The notes beneath the pieces are model-generated. The model saw nothing but the letters and a program-made list of their open reading frames with translations. It had not been told where the DNA came from and did no database searches. A stretch of 64,000 nt of DNA from assembly GCA_019449555.1 (NCBI GenBank), contig JAGRPN010000416.1, positions 1-64,000 of the forward strand. The letters are read 5' to 3'. Below, one piece after another: positions 46,177 to 55,940 of this stretch. The position numbers and the translations under genes are program-made. Position 1 is the stretch's first letter, and the number at the start of each line of letters is the position of its first letter. Source of the stretch: Ramlibacter sp. (GTDB lineage: Bacteria > Pseudomonadota > Gammaproteobacteria > Burkholderiales > Burkholderiaceae_C).

Positions 46177-47076
46177 ATGCACCTCAAGAACATCGATCTC
46201 AACCTGCTGCGCCTGTTCGATGCCGTGTACCGGCAGCGCAGCGTCGGCCGCGCGGCCGAGTCGCTCGGACTGACCCAGCCGGCCGCCAGCCACGGCCTCA
46301 CGCGGCTGCGGCTGCTGATCAAGGATCCGTTGTTCGTGCGCGCGCCCGGCGGCGTGCAGCCCACACCGAAAGCGGACCGGCTCGCCGCGCCGGTGCGGCT
46401 GGCGCTGGCGGGCATCGAGCAGGCCTTGAACGAATCCACCGGGTTCGACCCGGCCCAGTCCCGCCGCAGCTTCCGCATCCACATGAGCGACATCGGCGAG
46501 GGCCGCTTCCTGCCCGAGATGATGCGCATGCTGCGCGAGCAGGCGCCGGGCGTGCACGTGGAGACCATGCCCATGCTGCGCGAGGAAATCGCCGCCGCGC
46601 TGGACAGCGGGCGGATCGACCTGGCGTTCGGCTTCCTGCCGATGGTGAAGGACACCCAGCGCGTGCAGCTGCTCAAGGACCGCTATATCGTGCTGCTGCG
46701 CGAAGGGCATCCCTTCGCGCGCACCCGCCGCCGTGGCAACGCCTTGTTGCAGGCGCTGCGGCAGCTGGAGTTCGTCGCGGTGCGCACCCACTCGGACACG
46801 CTGCGCATCCTGCAACTGCTCGACCTGGAGGCGCGGGTGCGGCTGACCACCGAGCATTTCATGGTGCTGCCCTCGATCGTGCGCGCCACCGACCTGGCCG
46901 TGATCATGCCGCGCAATATCGCGCAGGGCTTTGCCGGCGCAGGCGGCTACGCCCTCGTCCAGCCGCCGCTGCCACTGCGGGACTTCGCCGTGGCGCTGCA
47001 CTGGAGCCGGCGCTTCGAGTCGGACCCAGGCAACCGCTGGCTGCGCCAAGCGCTCATCTCGCTCTTCAAGGAGTGA
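46177..47076 (+). CDS. LysR-family transcriptional regulator
   Basis: NIDLNLLRLFDAVYRQRSVGRAAESLGLTQPAASHGLTRLR. Confidence 0.93.
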   Translation: MHLKNIDLNLLRLFDAVYRQRSVGRAAESLGLTQPAASHGLTRLRLLIKDPLFVRAPGGVQPTPKADRLAAPVRLALAGIEQALNESTGFDPAQSRRSFRIHMSDIGEGRFLPEMMRMLREQAPGVHVETMPMLREEIAAALDSGRIDLAFGFLPMVKDTQRVQLLKDRYIVLLREGHPFARTRRRGNALLQALRQLEFVAVRTHSDTLRILQLLDLEARVRLTTEHFMVLPSIVRATDLAVIMPRNIAQGFAGAGGYALVQPPLPLRDFAVALHWSRRFESDPGNRWLRQALISLFKE

Positions 47077-47202
47077 ACGCGCGCCTGGGCTGCGACGCCG
47101 TCGAGCCAGGTCACGGCCCCAACAGGCCGCACAATACCTGCCGCAGTCCGCGGCTTGTGCCCGGAAACGGCAACCGAAGCCCAACCAACAGGAACCCGCT
47201 CC

Positions 47203-48579
47203 ATGGCCCGTAACACCCAGGTCAGCGCCGACCTCGACGCACCGCCGATCACCCGCATGCTGGCGGATTTCGTCGCCAACCACCCGTCCCGCGGCTGGAG
47301 CGACGCCGTCGATCACGAAGCCCACCGCACGTTCATGAACTGGATCGGCTGCGCCGTCGGCGCGTCGCGGCACGAGGCGGCCACGACCGCGCTGGCCGCC
47401 GTGCGCATGCTGCAGCCGGCGGCGCAGGCGAGCGTGCTGGGCCGCGACGAGAAGGTCGACATGGCGAGCGCCGCTTTGCTCAACGGCATCAGTTCGCACA
47501 CCTTCGATTTCGATGACACGCACCTCAAGACCATCATCCATCCGGCCGGTCCGGTGGCCTCGGCGCTGCTCGCGCTGGCCGAGCAGCTGGACGGCGCGAC
47601 CGGCCGCCAACTGATCGACGCGCTGGTGCTGGGCATCGACGTGTCCTGCCGGATCGGCAACGTGATGTACCCGGATCACTATGACCGCGGGTGGCACATC
47701 ACGGGCTCGACCGGCATGCTTGGCGCGGCGGCCGGTTGTGCGCGGCTGCTGGGCCTGGACCCGCAGCGCACGGCGATGGCGCTGGGCATCGCGGCCTCGC
47801 AGCCGGTGGGCATGCGCGAGCAGTTCGGCACCATGACCAAGCCGTTCCATCCCGGCGGCGCCGCGCGCGCCGGCCTGATGGCGGCGCTGATGGCCAAACA
47901 CGGTTACACGGCGAGCGCCCGCGCGCTGGAAGCACCGCGCGGCTTCGTGCAGACGGTGTCGACCAAGTGCGACTGGCGCGAAGCGACCGACGAACTGGGG
48001 CGTCGCTTCGAGATCTCGTTCAACAGCTACAAGCCGTTCGCCTGCGGCATCGTGATCCATCCGAGCATCGACGCGTGCGCCCAACTGGCCGAGCAAGGCG
48101 TGCGGCCGGAAGACGTGGCTCGTATCGAGTTGAAGGTGCATCCGCTCGTGCTGGAGCTGACCGGCAGGAAGGAACCGGCCGACGGCTTGCAGGCCAAGTT
48201 CAGTGTCTACCACGGCTGCGCTGCAGGGCTCACGTTCGGCCGCGCCGGCGAGGACGAGTTCTCCGACGAGATCGTCAACCGCCCGGACATGGTGGCGCTG
48301 CGGCGCAAGGTGGTGGCCACCGTGGACGGCGCGATCGAAGAAGCCGGCGCCGACGTGACCGCCGTGCTCAACGACGGGCGCCGCGTCCATATCTTCGTCG
48401 AGCATGCGATCGGCTCGCTACAGAAACCCATGAGCGACGCGCAGCTCGAAGCCAAGTTCCACGGCCTCGCCGATCCGGTGCTCGGGTCGCCCGCAACCGC
48501 GCAATTGATCGCCGCGTGCCGGCAGGCCGGCGCCGCCCCGGACGTGCGCGCGCTGGCCGAGCTGGCGGTGCCGCGCTGA
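47203..48579 (+). CDS. MmgE/PrpD-family protein
   Basis: MNWIGCAVGASRHEA, ISSHTFDFDDTHLKTIIHPAGPV, MTKPFHPGGAARAGLMAALMA. Confidence 0.93.
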   Translation: MARNTQVSADLDAPPITRMLADFVANHPSRGWSDAVDHEAHRTFMNWIGCAVGASRHEAATTALAAVRMLQPAAQASVLGRDEKVDMASAALLNGISSHTFDFDDTHLKTIIHPAGPVASALLALAEQLDGATGRQLIDALVLGIDVSCRIGNVMYPDHYDRGWHITGSTGMLGAAAGCARLLGLDPQRTAMALGIAASQPVGMREQFGTMTKPFHPGGAARAGLMAALMAKHGYTASARALEAPRGFVQTVSTKCDWREATDELGRRFEISFNSYKPFACGIVIHPSIDACAQLAEQGVRPEDVARIELKVHPLVLELTGRKEPADGLQAKFSVYHGCAAGLTFGRAGEDEFSDEIVNRPDMVALRRKVVATVDGAIEEAGADVTAVLNDGRRVHIFVEHAIGSLQKPMSDAQLEAKFHGLADPVLGSPATAQLIAACRQAGAAPDVRALAELAVPR

Positions 48580-48655
48580 GGGCCCAGGCCTGCAGCGCCG
48601 GTCACCTCGTTGATGCGGCGCGGCCGCCGGTCCTTTGCCGCGAGGTCAGCGCGCC

Positions 48656-49078
48656 CTAAACCGGCACGTTTTGATCCAGCTGCGGCCGCATCGAAACGCT
48701 TTCCATCGCGGTCGGCTCGTTGCGCACGCCGACGAACACGGCGGGCTGCGTGCGGCTGCGGTTCACCGCCACGTGCGGCACGCGCGGCGGGATGAAAAGA
48801 TAATCACCCGGATGAGCGACGCTGCGATGCTCGAGCTCCTCGCCGCTCCACAGTTCGATCTGCTCACCGCTGAGCACATAGAACGCGGACTCATGATGCT
48901 CGTGCACGTGCGCCCTGGTCCGCTCACCGGGCGGCAGCGTCACGAGGCCCAGGAACAGCACTTCCGAGCCGGCGGTCTGGGCGCTCACGCCCAGCGCGTA
49001 CACCGTGCCCTGCGGGCTGCGGTACGGTTCGCCGCCGCGGATCACCAGGGCCGTGGTGGGTTCGATCAAGGCATTCAT
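48656..49078 (-). CDS. Cupin-domain protein
   Basis: ALGVSAQTAGSEVLFLGLVTLPPGERTRAHVHEHHESAFYVLSGE...DYLFIPPRVPHV. Confidence 0.9.
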   Translation of the reverse strand: MNALIEPTTALVIRGGEPYRSPQGTVYALGVSAQTAGSEVLFLGLVTLPPGERTRAHVHEHHESAFYVLSGEQIELWSGEELEHRSVAHPGDYLFIPPRVPHVAVNRSRTQPAVFVGVRNEPTAMESVSMRPQLDQNVPV

Positions 49079-49188
49079 CGCAGGTCTCCTTTGAAGATGA
49101 GGGCTTGCAAGTTAGGCGGCGCGCGGCGAAGAGTCTTGAAGCGGCGCCGAAGAATTCCAAATTCGCGCTGCGCCCCTAAAATCCGCCG

Positions 49189-50748
49189 ATGCTGGAGCAG
49201 CGCTTTGTTTTCGGGCCGTTCACGCTGGACGCCGCGCGGGGCACGCTGGCACGCGACGGAGTGCCGCTGGCGATCGGGCATCGCGCCGTTTCATTGCTGC
49301 AGGCGCTGGTCGGCGCCAATGGCCAGGTGGTCACGAAGGAGCAGCTGATCGACGCCGCCTGGCCGCGCGCCGTGGTAGAGGAGAGCAACCTGTCCGTGCA
49401 GATCGCGGCGCTGCGCAAGTTGCTGGGTACCGCGAGCGACGGCAGCGAGGCGATCGCCACCGTGGCGCGCGTGGGCTATCGGTTTTGCCTGCCGGTCAAG
49501 GTGCAGAGCGGTGCGTCGGGCGCGGACTCGGACCGCAACAGCGCGGCGGCGGACGCGGGACCCTCGATTGCCGTGCTGCCGCTGGTCAATCTCAGCGGGG
49601 ACGCGAAGCAGGAGTACTTCGCCGACGGCGTCACCGAAGACATCATCATGGCGCTGTCACGCTTTCGCTGGTTCCGGGTGATCGGCCGCAGCACCAGTTT
49701 CGCGTTCAAGGGCGTGGCGGCAGGCGCGAAGGAAGTCGCCGACAAATTGGGCGTGCGGTACGTGCTCGAAGGCAGCGTGCGCAAATCAGGCAGCCGCGCG
49801 CGCATTGCCGTGCAACTGGTCGATGCCGCGACGCAGGGTCAATCGTGGGGCGAGCGCTACGACTTCGACCCGCGTGACGTGCTGTCGGTACAGGACACGA
49901 TTGCCGAGCAGGTGGCGGGGGCGATCGAACCGGAATTGCTGCGGATGGAATCTGCGGCGGCCGTGGCCCGGCGGCCCGCCGGCGACGTGACGGTGCAGGA
50001 TCTCGTGCACCGGGGCACGTGGCTGTTCCACCGGGTGGATCGCGCCGGCCACCTGCAGGCGCGGGAGCTGTTCCGCCAGGCCTGCCGGCTCGATCCCGGC
50101 AGCGGGCACGCGCAATTCTGGCTGGCGCGCATGAGCGCGGGCCTGGTCGCGTATGGCTGGACCGAGACCGAATCGGCCGATCTGCGCGAAGGCATGGAAG
50201 CCGCCGTCAAGGCGATCCACGCCGACGAGAAGAATCCTTATGCGCACTACGCGCTGGCGATCACCAGCGTGTTCGCGGCTGCGTTCGAGCAGGCGGTGCG
50301 CGCGGCGAGCCGCGCCGTAGAGCTGGCGCCCGGCTTTGCGCTCGGGCATCTCGTGCTGGGAATGGCCCGCCTGTACTCGGGCGATGCGGCGGGCGCGCTG
50401 TCTCCGTTGGAACGCGGGCTGCGACTCAATCGGTTCGACCCGCAAAACTTCGTCTGGTACAACACGCTCGCGCACGCGTACCTGTTTTGCGGGGATGCGG
50501 GGCGGGCGTGGGAGTGCGCGCAGCGCGCTCAGGAAATCCGTCCTGACTGGGCGCCCGCGGTGGAATCGGCGGCTTGCGCGCTGGTCCTGCTGGGCCGCCG
50601 CGGCGAGGCGCGCCGCTGCATCGAACAGCTGGCCGCCATGGCGCGGCCGGCGAGCGACGCGCTGTCACCGCTGAGGCGCAACAATCCGCGCTGGGAGCGC
50701 GACACCCGGCAGTGGCTGCGCGAGGCGGCAAGCGCCGGGCGCGACTGA
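49189..50748 (+). CDS. Winged-helix (OmpR/CadC-type) regulator with TolB-like and TPR region
   Basis: FGPFTLDAARGTLARDG..., SIAVLPLVNLSGDAKQEYFADGVTEDIIMALSRFRWFRVIGR, TPR-rich C-terminus. Confidence 0.9.
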   Translation: MLEQRFVFGPFTLDAARGTLARDGVPLAIGHRAVSLLQALVGANGQVVTKEQLIDAAWPRAVVEESNLSVQIAALRKLLGTASDGSEAIATVARVGYRFCLPVKVQSGASGADSDRNSAAADAGPSIAVLPLVNLSGDAKQEYFADGVTEDIIMALSRFRWFRVIGRSTSFAFKGVAAGAKEVADKLGVRYVLEGSVRKSGSRARIAVQLVDAATQGQSWGERYDFDPRDVLSVQDTIAEQVAGAIEPELLRMESAAAVARRPAGDVTVQDLVHRGTWLFHRVDRAGHLQARELFRQACRLDPGSGHAQFWLARMSAGLVAYGWTETESADLREGMEAAVKAIHADEKNPYAHYALAITSVFAAAFEQAVRAASRAVELAPGFALGHLVLGMARLYSGDAAGALSPLERGLRLNRFDPQNFVWYNTLAHAYLFCGDAGRAWECAQRAQEIRPDWAPAVESAACALVLLGRRGEARRCIEQLAAMARPASDALSPLRRNNPRWERDTRQWLREAASAGRD

Positions 50749-50755
50749 TGGCCTG

Positions 50756-50905
50756 TCACGCGAAGATCCGCTGGGCCTTGTCCGCGAGCTCCTTCTGGCG
50801 CAGCAGGATACGCGGCACGTCGGGGTGGAGCGGATTGATCTCGCGCATCGCCCAGCTGTAGAACGCCTGCGCGACCATGACATGGATGAGGTTGAGGATC
50901 TTCAT
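50756..50905 (-). CDS. Small protein, 49 aa
   Basis: MKILNLIHVMVAQAFYSWAMREINPLHPDVPRILLRQKELADKAQRIFA. Confidence 0.6.
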   Translation of the reverse strand: MKILNLIHVMVAQAFYSWAMREINPLHPDVPRILLRQKELADKAQRIFA

Positions 50906-51018
50906 GAGGCACATTCTGCGTAGCACAGCGATTCGGCGTGTAGGCGGCTGGCTCGTCCATGCGAGACAAATTCCCACATTCCGTGTCAGACACCATTGAC
51001 GACGAGGTAACCGACGTA

Positions 51019-52185
51019 ATGAAAATCACAGAAATCCGCGAGATCACCCAACCCATCAGCTCGACCATCCGCAACGCATACATCGACTTCTCGAAGATGA
51101 CGCTGAGCCTGGTGGCCGTCGTGACCGACGTGGTGCGAGACGGCAAGCCCGTCATCGGCTACGGCTTCAATTCGAACGGGCGCTACGGCCAGGGCGGACT
51201 CATCCGCGAGCGGTTCGCGCCGCGCGTACTGGAAGCCGCACCGGCGAGCCTGCTCGACGATGCGCGCGACAACATCGATCCGCACAAGGTGTGGGCCGCG
51301 ATGATGACCAACGAGAAGCCCGGCGGCCATGGCGAGCGGTCGGTGGCCGTCGGCACGATCGACATGGCGGTCTGGGACGCTGTCGCGAAGATCGAGGGCA
51401 AACCGCTGTTCCGGCTGCTGGCGCAGCGCTACGGCAACGGGACCGCCAACCCGCGTGTGTTCGTCTATGCCGCCGGCGGCTATTACTGGCCGGGGCAGGG
51501 CATCGAGGGCCTGGAGCGCGAGATGCGCAGCTACCTCGATCGCGGCTACTCCGTCGTGAAGAAGAAGATCGGCGGCGCCTCCCTGGCGCAGGACTGCCAG
51601 CGAATCGAAGCAGTGCTGCGCCTGCTTGGGCCCGGGCAGCGATTGGCCGTGGACGCCAACGGCCGCTTCGACCTCGAGACGGCGATCGAATACGCGAAGG
51701 CCTTGTCGCAATATGACCTCTTCTGGTACGAGGAGGCGGGTGATCCCCTCGATTACGCCCTGCAGGCCGAACTCGCGAACCACTACGAGCGGCCGATGGC
51801 GACCGGCGAGAACCTGTTCTCGATGCAGGACGCGCGCAACCTGATCCGCTACGGCGGCATGCGCCCCGATCGCGACTGGCTGCAGTTCGACTGTGCGCTG
51901 AGCTATGGGCTGGTGGAGTACCTGCGCACGCTCGCCATGCTGAAGGACCACGGCTGGTCGCCGGCGCGCTGCATTCCGCACGGCGGGCACCAGATGTCGC
52001 TGGCGATCGCGGCGGGCCTGGGATTGGGCGGCAACGAGTCGTACCCGGACCTGTTCCAGCCCTACGGCGGATTTCCCGACGGGGTGCAGGTGGTGGATAG
52101 CTACGTGACCTTGCCGGATCTGCCCGGGATCGGCTTCGAGGGCAAGAGCGACCTTTATGCGGTCATGAAAACGCTCGCCGGCTGA
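51019..52185 (+). CDS. tarD: D(-)-tartrate dehydratase (enolase superfamily)
   Basis: EITQPISSTIRNAYIDFSKMTLSLVAVVTDVVRDGKPVIGYGFNSNGRYGQGGLIRERFAPRVLEA; NEKPGGHGERSVAVGTIDMAVWDAVAKI; LDYALQAELANHYERPMATGENLFS. Confidence 0.92.
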   Translation: MKITEIREITQPISSTIRNAYIDFSKMTLSLVAVVTDVVRDGKPVIGYGFNSNGRYGQGGLIRERFAPRVLEAAPASLLDDARDNIDPHKVWAAMMTNEKPGGHGERSVAVGTIDMAVWDAVAKIEGKPLFRLLAQRYGNGTANPRVFVYAAGGYYWPGQGIEGLEREMRSYLDRGYSVVKKKIGGASLAQDCQRIEAVLRLLGPGQRLAVDANGRFDLETAIEYAKALSQYDLFWYEEAGDPLDYALQAELANHYERPMATGENLFSMQDARNLIRYGGMRPDRDWLQFDCALSYGLVEYLRTLAMLKDHGWSPARCIPHGGHQMSLAIAAGLGLGGNESYPDLFQPYGGFPDGVQVVDSYVTLPDLPGIGFEGKSDLYAVMKTLAG

Positions 52186-52294
52186 AGCCGATCGCCCCCG
52201 GTGCGCCTTGAGGCGGCGCCGTTTTGCAGCTCATCTTCCAACCCCGACTGTGGCGGGTTCGCGACGCGGTCTCCTGGGGTTTGATTTTTATCAA

Positions 52295-52317
52295 TTGCAA
52301 ATGACAATGATTTGCAA
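52295..52317. promoter_or_regulatory. Putative Fur box
   Basis: TTGCAAATGACAATGATTTGCAA inverted repeat 33 bp upstream of the cupredoxin/FTR1 genes. Confidence 0.65.
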
Positions 52318-52349
52318 TAAGCTTTAGCCTTCATCAGGAATATTCAAGA

Positions 52350-52691
52350 ATGCCCACGACTTATCGCCTGCTCACCGCCGCGCTCGCCCTTTCCGCCGGC
52401 ATGTTCTGCGCCTCTGCGGTGGCGGCCGAACCCGAGTTCGGCCTTGCCATCAAGAACCACCAGTTCGAGCCCGCCGAGCTGAAGGTGCCGGCCGGCAAGC
52501 GCGTCAAACTGGTCGTGCACAACCAGGACAGCACGCCCGAGGAGTTCGAGAGCCACACCCTGAACCGCGAGAAGGTCATCCCCGGCGGCGCGAAGGCCAC
52601 CATCTTCATCGGGCCGCTGAAGCCCGGGCGCTACGCCTTCTTCGGTGAATACAACGAAGCGACGGCCAAGGGCGTCGTCGTGGCCGAGTAG
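52350..52691 (+). CDS. Periplasmic cupredoxin-domain protein (EfeO-like cupredoxin)
   Basis: Signal peptide; FGLAIKNHQFEPAELKVPAGKRVKLVVHNQDSTPEEFESHTLNREKVIPGG. Confidence 0.9.
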   Translation: MPTTYRLLTAALALSAGMFCASAVAAEPEFGLAIKNHQFEPAELKVPAGKRVKLVVHNQDSTPEEFESHTLNREKVIPGGAKATIFIGPLKPGRYAFFGEYNEATAKGVVVAE

Positions 52692-52712
52692 CCGGCCGCA
52701 GGAGTTCGAGAC

Positions 52713-53531
52713 ATGATCGCCGCCGCACTGATCGTCTTCCGGGAGTCGCTCGAGGCCGCTCTGTTCGTCGGCATCGTCGCGGCCGCCACACGTCAATTGG
52801 CCGGCCGCGCTCGCTGGCTGTCGGCCGGTGTCGGGATCGGCGTGCTGGGTGCGCTTGGCCTTGCCTTCGCGGCCCAGCACATCAGCTCGTGGTTCGACGG
52901 CATCGGGCAGGATGTGGTCAACATCTTCGTGCTGTCGTTCGCCCTGGTGATGCTGCTGTGGCATTGCATCTGGGTTGCGGCGCATTCGAAAGAGATGGCC
53001 GCGCAGGCGCGTCGGCTGGGCGTGTCCGTGCAGCACGGGCAACAGAAACCCTGGGCCCTGCTCGGGGCCGTCGCGCTTGCGGTGCTGCGCGAAGGCGCCG
53101 AGACGGTGCTGTTCGTCGGCGGCGCCCTGACCAGCGCGGGCGGGACCACGTCGTTCGACGTGGTGCTGTCCTGCCTGATCGGCGTCGGCCTGGGCGTGAG
53201 CGCCGGCGTGCTGATCTACAGAGGGCTGTCCCGCATTCCCGCGCGCCATATCTTCTCGACCACCAATGCGCTGATCGCCGTGCTGGCGGCATCGATCGCG
53301 AGCCAGCTCGTCAAGTCGCTGATCCAGGCCGGGTTCCTGGAGTGGTGGAGCTCGCCACTGTGGGACACCTCGGCGTCGCTCGCGCCCGATTCGGCGCTCG
53401 GAACCCTGCTTCATGCGCTGGTGGGATACGACGCAACGCCGTCGGCAGCCCAGCTCGCGTCCTACATCGCCGTGCTCGCGCTGATCTATCTCGCGACCCG
53501 GGCGTTGCGCGCCAGACCCTCATCCGCGTAG
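52713..53531 (+). CDS. FTR1-family iron permease
   Basis: IVFRESLEAALFVGIVAA and AVLREGAETVLFVGG (REXXE-type motifs). Confidence 0.93.
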   Translation: MIAAALIVFRESLEAALFVGIVAAATRQLAGRARWLSAGVGIGVLGALGLAFAAQHISSWFDGIGQDVVNIFVLSFALVMLLWHCIWVAAHSKEMAAQARRLGVSVQHGQQKPWALLGAVALAVLREGAETVLFVGGALTSAGGTTSFDVVLSCLIGVGLGVSAGVLIYRGLSRIPARHIFSTTNALIAVLAASIASQLVKSLIQAGFLEWWSSPLWDTSASLAPDSALGTLLHALVGYDATPSAAQLASYIAVLALIYLATRALRARPSSA

Positions 53532-53587
53532 TGCGGACGCCTCGGCGCTTTCCCCAAGAAAAATCCTTCAAATCCCGGAGTCATCTC

Positions 53588-54340
53588 ATGCGAACCGCTT
53601 TCAAAGCGGGGGCGCTAGCCGCCCTCGTCCTGTCCTGCCTTGGCCTGCCTGCTGCCGCGCTCGCCGGTCCATCCGATTACGTCAAATCGCCCATCGTCGA
53701 AGAAGGCGAAAAAGAAATCGACTTCAAGGCCGGCACGGCGAAGAGCCGCGACGGTTCGCGCGAAAGCGCGTACTCGATCGGATTCGGCTACGGCGTCAAC
53801 CGGTGGTGGTTCACCGAGATCTACGCGAAATGGCACAAGCAGCCGGACGAGCGGCACGCGTTCGATGCGTGGGAATGGGAAAACAAGTTTCAGCTCACCG
53901 AAACCGGCAAGTACCCGGTCGATGTCGGTTTCCTGCTGGAGATCGAGCGGCCGCGCGACCGCAGCGAAGGGTATGAATACCGCTGGGGTCCGCTGCTGCA
54001 GACGGACATCACGAGCAGCGTGCAGGCCAACCTGAACGTGCTGATCGAAAAACACATCCGTGCCGCCGAGGCGGAAAGAGCCGAACTGGGTTACGAGTGG
54101 CAGGTGAAGTACCGCTGGCGGCCCGATTTCGAATACGGGCTGCAAGGCTTCGGCGACGTCGGGCCGTGGAACCACTGGGAACCGCATTCCGAGCAGCCGC
54201 ACATCGCGGGCCCGGCGATCTTCGGGCGCGTGAAGGTCGGCCAGAAACAGGCGATCAGGTACAACGCCGGCCTGCTGTTCGGATTGACCCACGGCGCGCC
54301 GCGCAACACCTTGAGGCTGCAGGCCGAATACGAATTCTGA
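53588..54340 (+). CDS. Outer-membrane-like exported protein in the iron cluster
   Basis: Signal peptide ending AALAG; beta-rich alternating pattern; C-terminal aromatic residue LRLQAEYEF. Confidence 0.75.
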   Translation: MRTAFKAGALAALVLSCLGLPAAALAGPSDYVKSPIVEEGEKEIDFKAGTAKSRDGSRESAYSIGFGYGVNRWWFTEIYAKWHKQPDERHAFDAWEWENKFQLTETGKYPVDVGFLLEIERPRDRSEGYEYRWGPLLQTDITSSVQANLNVLIEKHIRAAEAERAELGYEWQVKYRWRPDFEYGLQGFGDVGPWNHWEPHSEQPHIAGPAIFGRVKVGQKQAIRYNAGLLFGLTHGAPRNTLRLQAEYEF

Positions 54341-54556
54341 GCTCCGGGCCCGCGTCCCGGTGCAACCCGGGCAGGGCCGGTGCTCTACCGTTTCGCGCGC
54401 GGCAAGCGGCGCTTCGCCTTGCGCGCCGAGCATTCACGATTGACTACAAATTGGCTGGCGCGCGGCGCCGGGCGCAGAGTGAAAATGCGGCGGCTTTCCG
54501 CTCCGCCGCGGAACGGAAACTTCTTCGTCACTTCACTGTTCCGACAGGAGGCTGCC

Positions 54557-55366
54557 ATGGCATCATCATCCAAGCCGCTATCCGACAGCTGGGAGCGAGG
54601 CGATCCGTACGAGCAATACGTAGGCCGATGGAGCCGCCGCGTCGCGCCGCAGTTTCTCTCATGGCTCGATATCCCGGCGGGGCGTCGCTGGCTCGACGTG
54701 GGATGCGGCACCGGCGCGTTGTGCGCGGCCATCCTCGACCGGTGCGCCCCATCGTCCATGACGGGCGTGGAACCCTCCGAAGGATTCCTCGCGAAGGCCG
54801 GCGAGCAGCTCGCGGGACGGGCGCAGCTTCGACGCGGCAGCGCCGGTGACATTCCGCTGGAGAACGCCACCGTGGACGTCACCGTTTCGGGCCTGGTCCT
54901 GAACTTCGCGCCCGATCCGCGCGCGGGCCTCGCCGAGATGAGGCGCGTGACGGTGCCCGGCGGCACCATCGCCGCGTACGTCTGGGACTACGCCGGCAAG
55001 ATGGAACTGATGCGTCATTTCTGGAATGCCGCAGTGGCGCTCGATCCCGCCGCGGCGAAGCTCGACGAAGGCGTGCGTTTCCCGCTTTGCAGCCAGGGCG
55101 CGCTCGCCGAACTGTTCGCGAGTGCCGGTCTGCGCGACGTGCAAACCACCGCGATCGACATCCCAACGCCCTTCGAGAACTTCGACGATTACTGGCGGCC
55201 GTTTCTCGGCGGCCAGGGACCGGCGCCCGCGTATGCGATGTCGCTCGATGAAAGCACGCGCGCTCGCCTGCGCGATGCGATCGAGGCGCGCATTGCGCTG
55301 CGGCCGGACGGCTCCATCGCGCTCATCGCCCGTGCCTGGGCGGTGCGGGGCACCGCGGCGCAATGA
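54557..55366 (+). CDS. Class I SAM-dependent methyltransferase
   Basis: WLDVGCGTGALCAAIL, DVTVSGLVLNFAPDPRAGLAEMRRV. Confidence 0.9.
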   Translation: MASSSKPLSDSWERGDPYEQYVGRWSRRVAPQFLSWLDIPAGRRWLDVGCGTGALCAAILDRCAPSSMTGVEPSEGFLAKAGEQLAGRAQLRRGSAGDIPLENATVDVTVSGLVLNFAPDPRAGLAEMRRVTVPGGTIAAYVWDYAGKMELMRHFWNAAVALDPAAAKLDEGVRFPLCSQGALAELFASAGLRDVQTTAIDIPTPFENFDDYWRPFLGGQGPAPAYAMSLDESTRARLRDAIEARIALRPDGSIALIARAWAVRGTAAQ

Positions 55367-55678
55367 GAGCCGCCGCACCGGGATGCGGCCGCGCGTTCCA
55401 ATGATGAGTCGCTATTCGGCAACTCGCTCCTGCTTGGATAAGGCTGTGGATAACCAGTGGGTCCCCAGTGTACGGAATGAGGGCCCGCGCGCGGCGGGCG
55501 CACCAGCCTGAGCGCGGGGGCGGACTGGCGCTTCATCCAGTCAAGCGACGCGCGTTGTGGAGAGTGCCGCGCCAGTGGAAAAGATGATGGGAACGGCGCG
55601 TTCGAGCTTGACCGCGCCGATGCGCGTCCGTACATTGCCACCCGTGATGACGCAGATGGATCATTTTCTCGCGAGGCC

Positions 55679-55900
55679 GTGACGGCCGACTCGATGCCGC
55701 AAGTACTGGACAAGAAAGTCGGCGAGTGGCGCGACGCAGACCGCAAGGCGCGCGAACTCGAAAAGGCGCTCGCCCGCCTGCCTCTTACGCGCGACGAGGG
55801 CCCGCCGCCCGAGGAACTCGTTCGCCAGGCGAAGCTGCTGCGCAAGCTGGCCCATGAAAAGCTGAAGGCCGCCATCGCGGCGATGAAACCCGACGCCTAG
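55679..55900 (+). CDS. Small helical hypothetical protein
   Basis: Charged coiled-coil-like sequence; intergenic, no competing ORF with better content. Confidence 0.5.
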   Translation: MTADSMPQVLDKKVGEWRDADRKARELEKALARLPLTRDEGPPPEELVRQAKLLRKLAHEKLKAAIAAMKPDA

Positions 55901-55940
55901 CACGCGGCGCTCGCGCGCTGCGGCGCGCCGCCGCCAGTCG

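Noticed and set aside
46015-48405. 796-aa minus-strand ORF
   Set aside because: Antisense to LysR and MmgE/PrpD genes that are strongly supported.
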